Shown here in pieces: positions 44,747-54,074 of a stretch of DNA of 64,000 nt. Position 1 is the first letter of the stretch; every line of letters starts with the position of its first letter. Position numbers and translations under genes: made by a program. The notes beneath the pieces are model-generated. The model saw only the letters and a list, made by a program, of their open reading frames with translations, ran no database searches and had not been told where the DNA came from. The DNA is from DAIPJH01 sp036770365. GTDB taxonomy: Bacteria; Pseudomonadota; Alphaproteobacteria; Rickettsiales; UBA998. Where the stretch lies: assembly GCA_036770365.1 (NCBI GenBank), contig DAIPJH010000003.1, positions 62,001-126,000 on the forward strand, given 5' to 3'.

Positions 44747-45207
44747 AAAAACCTCTGTTGATAATCTGAGCGTAACACACCTCTTCTAATAAACTCTTTT
44801 GAAACGGTCTGAAATATATTCTGTGTTACTTTCGCTAAATCTTCAGATGTAGGTTCATTAGTAGTAAAACGGATTACTATATAACGAGTATTTGAATGTA
44901 ATTTATATTCATCAATCAATCGAATCGTTTCTAAATCTTGCTCTGAAATATGTATCCCTCTATTTATTGCCTTTTTAGCCATATTAAACACTTTATGATT
45001 CATGCTTCTAACATGTGTAAGGTCATCATCTAATCTTAGGTATGATTTTAGAAATACCTCTAAAGCATGAATATATAAAAAATCTACTGGTGCTTCAGGA
45101 TGTGTAATACTTTTAATCTGTTGTTCATTCGCACACAAAAAATCTGCTGACTTCAAATATGAAACAGCATAATTAAATAATCCTAAAGCAGTTGTTTGAC
45201 TCATCAC
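44743..45207 (-). CDS. HEPN-like protein behind uvrB
   Basis: A 154-residue all-helical protein; the GTG at 45207 or the ATG at 45204 are the possible starts, immediately after the uvrB stop. F-L-Y-I-H-A-L-E-V-F-L-K-S-Y-L-R at about 43-58 and R-S-M-N-H at 67-71 resemble the core of HEPN domains, several of which are RNase toxins or nucleotide-binding proteins. The standard R-x4-6-H motif is not exact (three residues between R and H), so nuclease activity is uncertain. It is coupled to the small Phd-like gene downstream. A toxin-antitoxin-like pair is an inference; a plain HEPN accessory protein is the alternative. Confidence 0.6.
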   Translation of the reverse strand: MMSQTTALGLFNYAVSYLKSADFLCANEQQIKSITHPEAPVDFLYIHALEVFLKSYLRLDDDLTHVRSMNHKVFNMAKKAINRGIHISEQDLETIRLIDEYKLHSNTRYIVIRFTTNEPTSEDLAKVTQNIFQTVSKEFIRRGVLRSDYQQRFL

Positions 45208-47244
45208 CTACCGCATCTGCTTTTCAATCTTGCTAATCTCATCCCTTAGGCGTGCCGCCTCTTCAAACTCAAGATTTGCTGCCGCTTTAAGCATCATATC
45301 GCGCAGGGCGGTTAAGGTAATGGGTCTGTCTTTTACCGCTTTAATGCTGGCTTTATAGCTGCCTGCATCACGCTCTGCGGCGCGTAGTGCTACCGTGTCA
45401 TACTCGCCGTCATAATAAAAATCTTCCACAGCAGCCTCTTCGCCCTCTGCCTGCATGGAAGCGGCGATTGAACGCTTGGTTGAAGTTGGAGTGATGCCAT
45501 GTTCGGTGTTATAGGCAATTTGGATGGCACGACGACGCTCAGTTTCTTCCAATGCGCCTTTAAGCGAATCCGTCATTTTATCGGCGTAGAGCAACACCCG
45601 ACCATCCACATTTCGCGCTGCACGTCCGATCGTCTGAATCAATGCGGTTTTTGAACGCAGGAAACCCTCTTTATCCGCATCCAAAATCGCCACCAAGCCG
45701 CACTCAGGAATATCCAGCCCTTCACGCAGCAAATTCACCCCAATCAACACATCATAAATACCAAGCCGTAGATCACGGATAATTTCGGTGCGCTCTAGCG
45801 TATCAATATCCGAATGCAGATAACGTGCTTTGATGCCAGCCTCATCCATATATTCCGCGAGCTGCTCTGCCATTTTCTTAGTCAGCGTTGTCACCAACGT
45901 CCGCATGCCCTTCAGCACCAATGCATGCACCTCAGCAAGCAAGTCATCAACCTGCGTTTCCACAGGGCGAATGATACACACAGGGTCAACCAACCCCGTT
46001 GGGCGAATCACCTGTTGTACAAATACCCCGTCTGTTTTGTCTAGTTCTATGAGTCCCGGTGTTGCGGACACAAACACCGAATGTGGGCGTAACTCATCCC
46101 ACTCATCAAATTTCAGCGGACGGTTATCCATCGCCGAAGGCAAACGAAAACCATAATTCACCAGTGTTTCTTTACGCGCTCTATCGCCGTTATACATTCC
46201 ACGAATCTGTGGCAGCGTCACATGGCTTTCATCAACAAACAACAACGCGTCCTCTGGCAAATATTGAAACAAAGTCGGCGGCGCATCCCCAGCCTTCGCA
46301 CCTGATAAATAACGTGAATAATTCTCAATTCCTTTGCAACTCCCTGTCGCAGTCAACATCTCTAGATCGTAGGTCGTACGCTGCTCAATACGCTGCGCTT
46401 CAAGTAATTTTCCCTGCTCACGAAACATCGCTAATTGACATTCTAGATCCATTTTAATTTCTTTGATAGCGCGATCAATGGTAGGTCGCGGCGTGACATA
46501 GTGACTATTTGCAAAGATGGTTACACTTTCCATTTTACCAAGATTTTCTCCCGTCAACGGATCAAACGCACTGAGTGCATCAATCTCATCACCAAAAAAT
46601 GAAATCCGCCATGCTTGGTCTTCTAAGTGGGCGGGAAAGAGATCAATCGTATCACCGCGTACGCGAAACGTCCCGCGCACAAAACCCAAATCATTACGCA
46701 AATATTGAATATCAATCAAATCACGCAGTAGTTTTTTAACATCATAGCTATCGCCAAGCTTGAGTGTAATCGTCATGCTATAATAAGACTCTGCCGAACC
46801 AATACCGTAAATACACGACACGGAGGCAATCACTATAACATCGCGCCGTTCAAGTAACGAACGTGTCGCGGCGTGACGCATACGGTCAATCTGCTCATTA
46901 ATAGAGGAATCTTTTTCAATAAAGGTATCAGTCCGTGCAACATATGCTTCAGGCTGATAATAATCATAATAAGAGACAAAGTACTCGACCGCATTATGCG
47001 GGAAAAACGACTTCATTTCATGATAAAGCTGCGCCGCTAACGTCTTATTATGTGCCATCACCATCGCAGGACGCTGAGTGCGCGCAATCACCTGTGCCAT
47101 CGTATAAGTTTTTCCTGACCCCGTAACTCCAAGCAACACCTGACTTTTTTCGTCATTACCTAGACCAGCGACAAGCTCTTCTATCGCCTGCGGCTGATCA
47201 CCAGCAGGTTCATAAGGAGCGACTAACTTAAAAGAAGACATCAT
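45208..47244 (-). CDS. uvrB: Excinuclease ABC subunit B
   Basis: UvrB is the damage-verifying helicase of nucleotide excision repair. The 678-residue protein has Walker A G-V-T-G-S-G-K-T-Y, the beta-hairpin Y-Y-D-Y-Y-Q-P-E-A-Y, helicase motifs F-V-D-E-S-H and Q-T-I-G-R-A-A-R-N, and a C-terminal UVR domain for UvrC (F-E-E-A-A-R-L-R-D-E-I). The start is 41 bases from the tadC stop, same strand. The HEPN-like gene follows without a gap. Confidence 0.97.
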   Translation of the reverse strand: MMSSFKLVAPYEPAGDQPQAIEELVAGLGNDEKSQVLLGVTGSGKTYTMAQVIARTQRPAMVMAHNKTLAAQLYHEMKSFFPHNAVEYFVSYYDYYQPEAYVARTDTFIEKDSSINEQIDRMRHAATRSLLERRDVIVIASVSCIYGIGSAESYYSMTITLKLGDSYDVKKLLRDLIDIQYLRNDLGFVRGTFRVRGDTIDLFPAHLEDQAWRISFFGDEIDALSAFDPLTGENLGKMESVTIFANSHYVTPRPTIDRAIKEIKMDLECQLAMFREQGKLLEAQRIEQRTTYDLEMLTATGSCKGIENYSRYLSGAKAGDAPPTLFQYLPEDALLFVDESHVTLPQIRGMYNGDRARKETLVNYGFRLPSAMDNRPLKFDEWDELRPHSVFVSATPGLIELDKTDGVFVQQVIRPTGLVDPVCIIRPVETQVDDLLAEVHALVLKGMRTLVTTLTKKMAEQLAEYMDEAGIKARYLHSDIDTLERTEIIRDLRLGIYDVLIGVNLLREGLDIPECGLVAILDADKEGFLRSKTALIQTIGRAARNVDGRVLLYADKMTDSLKGALEETERRRAIQIAYNTEHGITPTSTKRSIAASMQAEGEEAAVEDFYYDGEYDTVALRAAERDAGSYKASIKAVKDRPITLTALRDMMLKAAANLEFEEAARLRDEISKIEKQMR

Positions 47245-47285
47245 CCACCTAACGACAGAATTACGGTGCTTATAGGGCAGGAATT

Positions 47286-48257
47286 TTATGGCGCACGTGG
47301 TGCTTCATTACCAAAAATACCGCCTTGGGCTTTTACTTTAACATAAGCAGGACCCAAAATAACAAGAACTAACGCAGGCATTAACAATAAAATAAGCGGA
47401 ATTGTCATCATAACAGGAAGTTTTCCTGCTTTTTCTTCCGCCAACATCAAGCGCGTCATACGAAAGTCTTCCGACAACACTCGCAACGTATCCGTCAGAC
47501 TTGTCCCAAACTTCTCTGTTTGAATCAACGCCGCAACCAATGAGCGAAACGCCACGATATTAGTTCGCTCGGCAAGATTCATCAATGCTTGTGAACGATC
47601 GTTCAACAGCGCAAGCTCCATACGTGTCTGATTTAATTCTTTCGTAATATCTGGATGCGCACGTCCAAGTTCTTTACATACACGCGCAAGCGCAGCATCA
47701 AGCGCGAGACCAGATTCGACGCACACCACCAACAAATCCAATGTATCTGGCATTGAACGCGTTAATATTTTTTGACGCTTGATCGTCGTATTCTTTAAAT
47801 ATAAATCCACTCCCCACACACCAACGATGATGAGAAACGCGCCTATACTACCATTTTTAAGCGCACCACCACTCGACTTTAGTGCAGTCAACATTACAAC
47901 AACACCAATCACAGCGATAATCAATCCGCCAAGTCGCTTAAAAAATAACAGATAAAGTGGCGTATGATAGGATGATATACCCGCATGTACACATAATTTC
48001 CGAAATTTTTCTAAACCTTCATTCGTATCAACACCCACCATTTTTAACATGGTAATCATAAAACCAGCCATCGCTGTAGGACGTTGATCCAACCCGATTA
48101 AGTCATCACCTTCACCATAATCACCCGCATTAGGTACAAACGCCTGAAGCCGGCTCACCTGCTGTTTGCGGGAAAACATAATATCAAAACCGACATATCC
48201 AGCGAAGACAATAACGGCAACCACCACCGCAATCAAATAAGGAGATGCTAATAACAT
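47286..48257 (-). CDS. tadC: Tad pilus inner-membrane protein TadC
   Basis: TadC is a polytopic platform protein of the Tad/Flp pilus. The 323-residue protein has an N-terminal membrane helix, then a T2SSF domain with L-D-L-L-V-V-C-V-E-S-G-L-A-L-D-A-A-L and T-E-K-F-G-T-S-L. It ends in further hydrophobic helices. It pairs with TadB, encoded nine bases upstream, and is the last pilus gene of the cluster here. Confidence 0.92.
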   Translation of the reverse strand: MLLASPYLIAVVVAVIVFAGYVGFDIMFSRKQQVSRLQAFVPNAGDYGEGDDLIGLDQRPTAMAGFMITMLKMVGVDTNEGLEKFRKLCVHAGISSYHTPLYLLFFKRLGGLIIAVIGVVVMLTALKSSGGALKNGSIGAFLIIVGVWGVDLYLKNTTIKRQKILTRSMPDTLDLLVVCVESGLALDAALARVCKELGRAHPDITKELNQTRMELALLNDRSQALMNLAERTNIVAFRSLVAALIQTEKFGTSLTDTLRVLSEDFRMTRLMLAEEKAGKLPVMMTIPLILLLMPALVLVILGPAYVKVKAQGGIFGNEAPRAP

Positions 48258-48266
48258 ATAAGTCCC

Positions 48267-49244
48267 CTAAATATCTATATCTATCATTTGACGTACAATC
48301 CATAAAGCAGAGACCACCATACCAGCAGCCGCAGCTAAGATATAATTCCCTGTCTGCGTATCCAAAAGTGGATCCAAATGCTTGGGAGCAACTTTTAAAA
48401 TAGCGAAGAACACTATCACAGGCAACGATCCGAGAACCCACCCTGTGGCTCGCCCTTCAGACGTCATCGCACGTATTTTTAACCGCAATTGCTTGCGTTT
48501 ACGGATAACCACAGAAAGATTATTAATCACTTCGGCTAAATTACCGCCTGTTTCTTGCTGAACGTTCAACACAACCACGAAAAAATGAATATCTGGCTCA
48601 TCAATACGACTGGCTAGATTAGATAATGCCACATCAATACTTCTGCCCATTGCAATCTCATCAACCACCAACTGAAACTCTTGTTTTACAGGTGACTCCA
48701 TACTCTCTGCAACTAACTTCAACGCTGTATTCAACGGAAAACCTGATTTTACACTGCGTACGATCATATCAAGCACATCTGGAAACTTGTCCAAGAACTG
48801 ATTGTTACGCTTGCGAATGCGCCCCTTCAGATATTTACGCATCAAAAACAAAGACCCCACGCTAGCGATCAAAAATGCTTTAAACCCCGCAAATAACGCA
48901 ATACGTCCGAGTACCGTCAGCAAAAAAAGAAAAATAGCGATCGTCATCAAAACAACAAAAAACGCGTCCTGCCCCTTTCCAGACTTTACAATCAAGGAAA
49001 CAATAGCATCACCAGAAGGCAGCTTGCCTAAAAAACGCAACACCGGAGATGCAAAAACATCATCGCGCAAGATAGAAGTGCCATCCCCTGAATCATCAGA
49101 GACATATGACTCCTCAACAATACGCTGAAGTGCATTGCGAGTATGACGTGTTGTATGTTCTCCCCCTGCCTTACGCTCAAAAAAGCTATAAGCCAAAAAA
49201 AACACCAACCCTACGGTGGCAGCAACTCCCAAAACTACAATCAC
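48267..49244 (-). CDS. tadB: Tad pilus inner-membrane protein TadB
   Basis: Second T2SSF platform protein, 325 residues. The domain has D-M-I-V-R-S-V-K-S-G-F-P-L-N-T-A-L and V-Q-Q-E-T-G-G-N-L-A-E-V-I, and hydrophobic helices flank it. It follows cpaF by 13 bases. With TadC it forms the membrane core that CpaF drives. Confidence 0.92.
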   Translation of the reverse strand: MIVVLGVAATVGLVFFLAYSFFERKAGGEHTTRHTRNALQRIVEESYVSDDSGDGTSILRDDVFASPVLRFLGKLPSGDAIVSLIVKSGKGQDAFFVVLMTIAIFLFLLTVLGRIALFAGFKAFLIASVGSLFLMRKYLKGRIRKRNNQFLDKFPDVLDMIVRSVKSGFPLNTALKLVAESMESPVKQEFQLVVDEIAMGRSIDVALSNLASRIDEPDIHFFVVVLNVQQETGGNLAEVINNLSVVIRKRKQLRLKIRAMTSEGRATGWVLGSLPVIVFFAILKVAPKHLDPLLDTQTGNYILAAAAGMVVSALWIVRQMIDIDI

Positions 49245-49257
49245 ACACGACCCAACA

Positions 49258-50796
49258 TCAAGAAAGATTAATACACGACAGCATTTCTTTATCTAAGCCA
49301 AAATACTCAGCCTTTGCAAGGAATTGAGGGCGATTCCCAGTAGCACGGAAATCTCCCTCTAAAAATCCCTTGGAATTTATACCACGCGCTTTGAATTCAA
49401 ACAATGTTTGACTAACGATTCGCGGGCCATCAACCCCTAGAATTTCTTCAATCTGTGTAATTCTGCGACGACCATCGCGCATACGCTGCAACTGCACAAC
49501 CAATTGCACCGCACTAGCTATTTGATAACGCATCGATTCCTCAGGAATGCGTACACCCGACATTCCAACTAAGCTCTCCACACGCGCCAAACAATCACGC
49601 GGAGTATTCGCATGAATTGTTGCCATTGACCCATCATGCCCTGTATTCATTGCTTGAAGCACATCAATAACTTCTTCGCTACGAATCTCACCGAGAATAA
49701 TTCTATCAGGACGCATACGCAGAGCATTTTTTACTAATTGACGCTGCGTAATTTCCCCCATTCCTTCTGTAGACGAAGGTCTTGTTTCTAGACGTAAAAC
49801 ATGTGGCTGATGCAAGGCAAGTTCTGCCGCATCCTCAATAGTAATAATACGCTCACCAGGGTCAATATGTCCTGAAATAGCGTTCAATAAAGTCGTCTTA
49901 CCACTGCCCGTACCACCTGAAATCAAAATATTTAATCGAATATGCCCACATATCTCTAAAAAACGACACATCTGCGGACTTAACGACTCGTACTGAAGAT
50001 AATCCCGCAAGCTCATCTTATTCTTTTTAAACTTACGAATCGACACCAAACACCCATCCAAAGCAAGAGGGGGAATAATAGCATTGAAACGTGATCCATC
50101 CTCTAAACGCGCATCAACCATCGGGCTAGATTCATCCACGCGACGTCCCACACGAGTTACGATACGCTGAATGATCCCCATCAAATGCTTTTCACCCAAG
50201 AAAACAATATCCGTAAGATAAATCTTTCCGCGTTTCTCAACATAAACCTGTTTATAACCATTGATCATAATATCCGCAATATCATGATCTGCAAGCAACG
50301 GCTCTAATGGCCCAAGCCCCAAAATTTCATCCATGGCTTGCTGACGAAGCACACCAATCTGCGCAGAAGTCAGAGGCTCAACCATACTGGCCAAAATACC
50401 ATCCGCAATCTCTGCAACACGAGAACGACGCTTGTCATAAGGAATACGCTGAAGTGCGATAAAATCAATACCAGACACTAACTTCTCAATCAACACCACT
50501 CGCGCTTTACGATAGTCAGGAGTATCTAGCTTAGGATCTGTATAAACAAGAATTTCTCGTTCTGAATACTGAGCAGACTCAATTGCCCGTCTCGCGTCCT
50601 GCTCTTCCAAAAAATCTTGAGGTAAGACATCTGGAACATTATTAATTTTAACAAGTGCTGTGCCGTCTGATAAAACGGGATCTTCCCTCGTTGGCGAGGC
50701 ATCCAACGCAACCGTCACAAGCTCCGTCCCACTCACCTCAACCTGTCCAGAAGAAGTTTGTTGTCCTTGATCGCCTAACTGTTTTTTGCCAAACAT
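49258..50796 (-). CDS. cpaF: Tad pilus assembly ATPase CpaF/TadA
   Basis: This is a secretion ATPase that powers pilus assembly and retraction. The 512-residue length suits the family. Walker A is G-G-T-G-S-G-K-T-T, the Asp box and Walker B region hold R-P-D-R-I-I-L-G-E-I-R, and the His box H-D-G-S-M-A-T-I-H-A-N is intact. The N-terminal 110 residues are acidic and variable. It lies between cpaE and tadB. Confidence 0.94.
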   Translation of the reverse strand: MFGKKQLGDQGQQTSSGQVEVSGTELVTVALDASPTREDPVLSDGTALVKINNVPDVLPQDFLEEQDARRAIESAQYSEREILVYTDPKLDTPDYRKARVVLIEKLVSGIDFIALQRIPYDKRRSRVAEIADGILASMVEPLTSAQIGVLRQQAMDEILGLGPLEPLLADHDIADIMINGYKQVYVEKRGKIYLTDIVFLGEKHLMGIIQRIVTRVGRRVDESSPMVDARLEDGSRFNAIIPPLALDGCLVSIRKFKKNKMSLRDYLQYESLSPQMCRFLEICGHIRLNILISGGTGSGKTTLLNAISGHIDPGERIITIEDAAELALHQPHVLRLETRPSSTEGMGEITQRQLVKNALRMRPDRIILGEIRSEEVIDVLQAMNTGHDGSMATIHANTPRDCLARVESLVGMSGVRIPEESMRYQIASAVQLVVQLQRMRDGRRRITQIEEILGVDGPRIVSQTLFEFKARGINSKGFLEGDFRATGNRPQFLAKAEYFGLDKEMLSCINLS

Positions 50797-50807
50797 ATAC
50801 TATGAAA

Positions 50808-52001
50808 CTAAACTTTTCCTTTAGGTGAACCCGCAGCAATCATCTTGACGGAAGATTTCTTTTGACCTGTATCAACATGCTTTAATAAATCATCTGCAAG
50901 TTGTCCTAACTGATTCCCAAGCGCAGATACACCTTGCTCCATAATGGTCGCCCCATTATTTTCAGCTTTTACTACGGTTTTAATATCATTAGAAATATAA
51001 AAACTGATCTTGTGTCCAGCAACACGCTCAAAATCTTTAGGATTGACCGCTTCTTTAAATTTTGAGCCACTACGATTGACCACCACCGACACGTCAGAAT
51101 CCTGAATTCCTAAAGAACGCCACATAGCAAGTAAGCGCGCACTATGTGTCACTGACTTCAACCATAACTGCCCAACCAAAACAATATGGTCTGCACTGGT
51201 TAACGCTGCAGAAACCCAATGATTCCAAACATGAGGGATATCCAAAATGACATAATCATACTTCAGGCGTAAAGCCTGAATCAAATCCCGCACCAAATCA
51301 GCAGGAATATTTGGCATAAACTGCAAGTGATTAGGAGAGGCGATCACGGCAAGATGCTCATTATAACTCACCGCCATGCGCTCCAACAACGTCGTATCAA
51401 TACCGCGCTCAGGATGATCAAAGGCATCTCGAATACCATATTGTGATGGCAAGTCCAGATTCTTTGCAACCATCCCAAATTGATAATCCAAGTCCACTAA
51501 AACGGTAGATTTTTTCGTTTTCATCGCAATGCTGTATGAAGTATTGAGTGCAAGTGTACTCGCACCATCACCCGCTCCCGCCCCCATAAAAGCAATCACC
51601 TTACCCATCGTTGCTTCAGATTCCTGAGCCTTACGAAACAAGACCGAACGAATCACATCCATACGCACAGGATGAGTTAAATATTCAATAACCCCACGAC
51701 TAATTACTTCGCGATAAAAATGAATATCGTTAGTAGTACCAAGCACCACCACACGAGCATTCATATCACAATGCTCTGCCAACGCATCCAGCTCTGGCAA
51801 AATATCCAGCCCACGAGGGCCAACATCAATAATAAGAAATTTAATAGGATATCCATTATGAGACAGCAACGCAGCGGCTTCTCTCGGCGTCCCTACAAAC
51901 AAATTTGCAAAAGCATACCCTAAAGAAACCGCGAGTTGATTATAAAACTCCCGATCCCCTTCATTAGGAGTAATAACAAGAACGGGGCTGCGACTATCCA
52001 T
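50808..52001 (-). CDS. cpaE: Tad pilus localisation ATPase-like protein CpaE
   Basis: CpaE/TadZ is a MinD/ParA-type protein that positions the pilus machine, with an N-terminal receiver-like domain. Here the receiver-like half covers about residues 6-115. The ATPase half starts at V-I-A-F-M-G-A-G-A-G-D-G-A-S-T (about 135-149). The deviant Walker A of ParA-type ATPases normally has a signature Lys (K-G-G); it is replaced by Gly here, and the second Lys is replaced too. D-L-D-Y-Q-F-G and Y-V-I-L-D-I-P-H are conserved. ATP hydrolysis is therefore uncertain. Confidence 0.88.
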   Translation of the reverse strand: MDSRSPVLVITPNEGDREFYNQLAVSLGYAFANLFVGTPREAAALLSHNGYPIKFLIIDVGPRGLDILPELDALAEHCDMNARVVVLGTTNDIHFYREVISRGVIEYLTHPVRMDVIRSVLFRKAQESEATMGKVIAFMGAGAGDGASTLALNTSYSIAMKTKKSTVLVDLDYQFGMVAKNLDLPSQYGIRDAFDHPERGIDTTLLERMAVSYNEHLAVIASPNHLQFMPNIPADLVRDLIQALRLKYDYVILDIPHVWNHWVSAALTSADHIVLVGQLWLKSVTHSARLLAMWRSLGIQDSDVSVVVNRSGSKFKEAVNPKDFERVAGHKISFYISNDIKTVVKAENNGATIMEQGVSALGNQLGQLADDLLKHVDTGQKKSSVKMIAAGSPKGKV

Positions 52002-52027
52002 AGAATACCAATATACCTAGACTACAC

Positions 52028-52618
52028 CTAGTTTGAAGAACCTAGACTATTAACATTATATTTATCATCTTGGGTCTGCTGAGTACGCGCAGCGTCATCA
52101 TAATAATCACGCGTATCATGAATGGCCTTCTTAGCATCTCTAAACCCTAGCAAAGAAGGGTTAACAAACTGCTTCTTATCGCTCACTGCCTGCACCATGT
52201 TCGACGCCAAAGAACAGCCAAAAGTAGGGTGACTCATATTATAGGGATTAATATGATTATCCATAAAACGATTATCACAATCACGCGCAAGCACACGCTC
52301 ATAAATCAAATCAACGCCTTTGCCACCACCGACAGTGTCATAGTTAATTCCATACAGCTTAAACACTTCTTTCGCAGCGTCGCAAACAGGATCCTTACCT
52401 TCACAATGCAACTCTGCACGTGTTGGCTCATCTTTATCAATCCACTCGACCATCTGATCGACAGAAGATTCATTATTAAGCTGCAAGCTCACAACCTCAG
52501 AAGAAACATCTAACAAGCTCTCGGGCGTGCCACGATTATAATGCGCAGAAGGAGGCAATGTACTGCATCCCGCCAACACCAACACTACCGCCACATAAAA
52601 ACCATGTATTTTTTTCAT
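52028..52618 (-). CDS. cpaD: Tad pilus lipoprotein CpaD
   Basis: CpaD is an outer-membrane-linked lipoprotein that supports the CpaC secretin. The 196-residue protein has a signal with lipobox V-L-A-G-C (Cys at residue 18). Its family match is the N-P-Y-N-M-S-H-P-T-F-G-C-S-L-A-S-N-M-V segment, corresponding to the N-F-G-C-A-x-x-x-N motif of CpaD. The stop of cpaC is one base upstream. The rest of the sequence is weakly conserved. Confidence 0.8.
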   Translation of the reverse strand: MKKIHGFYVAVVLVLAGCSTLPPSAHYNRGTPESLLDVSSEVVSLQLNNESSVDQMVEWIDKDEPTRAELHCEGKDPVCDAAKEVFKLYGINYDTVGGGKGVDLIYERVLARDCDNRFMDNHINPYNMSHPTFGCSLASNMVQAVSDKKQFVNPSLLGFRDAKKAIHDTRDYYDDAARTQQTQDDKYNVNSLGSSN

Positions 52619-52619
52619 C

Positions 52620-54050
52620 TTAATCTACCATAAATCCAATAGGACCCTCTGCGCTAGGCGTTTGAGAAATACGATTCGTATCTCCAGGGATTGCGCCAAG
52701 CGCACCGTAGAAAAACGTTTCCATTACACTAGCAGGCTTAAATTCATCGGTCGGTAATTTTACATCACTGGACAACATGGGGTCAACCAAATATGGAGTC
52801 ACCGCCAATACCAACTCTGTTTCTTGACGTTTATATGCCGTGCTTCTAAATAACGCACTCAAAATAGGCACTTCACTCAAACCAGGAATCTGATCAATCG
52901 TCGATTCCATCTGATCAAGCAACAACCCAGCGATCATGAAACTCTCCCCTGGCGCAAGTTCCAACGTTGTTTTCGCACGACGAGTTTTCAAAGCGGGAAT
53001 ATCAAATCCTGAAATCTTAATCGCACCCTCGCTCGTAATTTCGGAAACCTCCGGCTCAACCATAATTCGAATACGGTTTTCAGCTAACACAGATGGACGA
53101 AAATTCACTGAAACCCCAAATGGTTTATATTCCACTGAAATACGATTAGTATCCTGAGCAACAGGAACAGGAAACTCACCCCCAGCAAGGAACTTTGCTT
53201 CCTCACCACTCATAGCAACAAGATTTGGCTCTGCAAGCACCTTAAAGAGACCATCACGCTCCAACGCCTCAAGCATTGAAGACACACCATTGCCAGCATT
53301 ATTTTGGTACGTACCACTCGCCATTCCACGAAGATTCGCACTTGTCGAATTATACTCACCAAAACCCAAACCACTGCCACTCGTGAAAGCACCGACCCCT
53401 GAACCTGTTGCCAGAGAAAACACCGTATCACCACCATTTTTAATAGCTTGAAGATTTACCCCAAGATTTTTCAACGCCGAACGCTTAATCTCACCCACAC
53501 GCACGCGCAACATCACTTGCTGACCCGTCGCAATCGTAAGAAGATTCAAAATACGCGTATCTTCCTTCGCACTCGCCGCCTTGGCCGTTGGACCATAACT
53601 AGGTTCAACATACTCCTTTACAATATCAACAGCCTGCGTCGCTGAAGACGCACCACTCACCTCTCCAGTAAGCGCAATATTAGTGTTTACCATCTTCACA
53701 TTGATCATCTCATAAGGAAGCAACTCCTTCAATGCCTGACGAATTGCAGGCAAATCATAACCAACCGTAACGTCAATCGACTTGATGACCTCATGAGACT
53801 CATCAAACACACGCACGCTTGTGCGGCCCAACGCTTTACCTATAATTGAAATCTTGCGCTTACCATGCACATAAACATCCGCAACATCTGGATTGGCAAC
53901 AATAACCTCTCCCATGTCCGTCGAAACATTTACAAGCTGCGAACGCCCCACAGGAATCACAGAGTCCCCAGCCCATGAATCCACCGCGACTACCGCGACT
54001 ACCATCACAAACACCAAAAACGAACACCCAAACCTTTTCCACTTCATCAT
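52620..54050 (-). CDS. cpaC: Tad pilus secretin CpaC/RcpA
   Basis: This is the outer-membrane secretin channel of the Tad pilus. The 476-residue protein has a signal peptide ending near S-W-A-G. A pilus-assembly N-terminal domain follows (R-S-Q-L-V-N-V-S-T-D-M-G-E-V-I-V-A-N-P-D-V-A), then a BON-like segment. The secretin core ends with V-P-I-L-S-A-L-F-R-S-T-A-Y-K-R-Q-E-T-E-L-V, the family signature. It lies between cpaB and cpaD. Confidence 0.93.
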   Translation of the reverse strand: MMKWKRFGCSFLVFVMVVAVVAVDSWAGDSVIPVGRSQLVNVSTDMGEVIVANPDVADVYVHGKRKISIIGKALGRTSVRVFDESHEVIKSIDVTVGYDLPAIRQALKELLPYEMINVKMVNTNIALTGEVSGASSATQAVDIVKEYVEPSYGPTAKAASAKEDTRILNLLTIATGQQVMLRVRVGEIKRSALKNLGVNLQAIKNGGDTVFSLATGSGVGAFTSGSGLGFGEYNSTSANLRGMASGTYQNNAGNGVSSMLEALERDGLFKVLAEPNLVAMSGEEAKFLAGGEFPVPVAQDTNRISVEYKPFGVSVNFRPSVLAENRIRIMVEPEVSEITSEGAIKISGFDIPALKTRRAKTTLELAPGESFMIAGLLLDQMESTIDQIPGLSEVPILSALFRSTAYKRQETELVLAVTPYLVDPMLSSDVKLPTDEFKPASVMETFFYGALGAIPGDTNRISQTPSAEGPIGFMVD

Positions 54051-54074
54051 TTTTTCTCACCTAGAAAAGGAACA

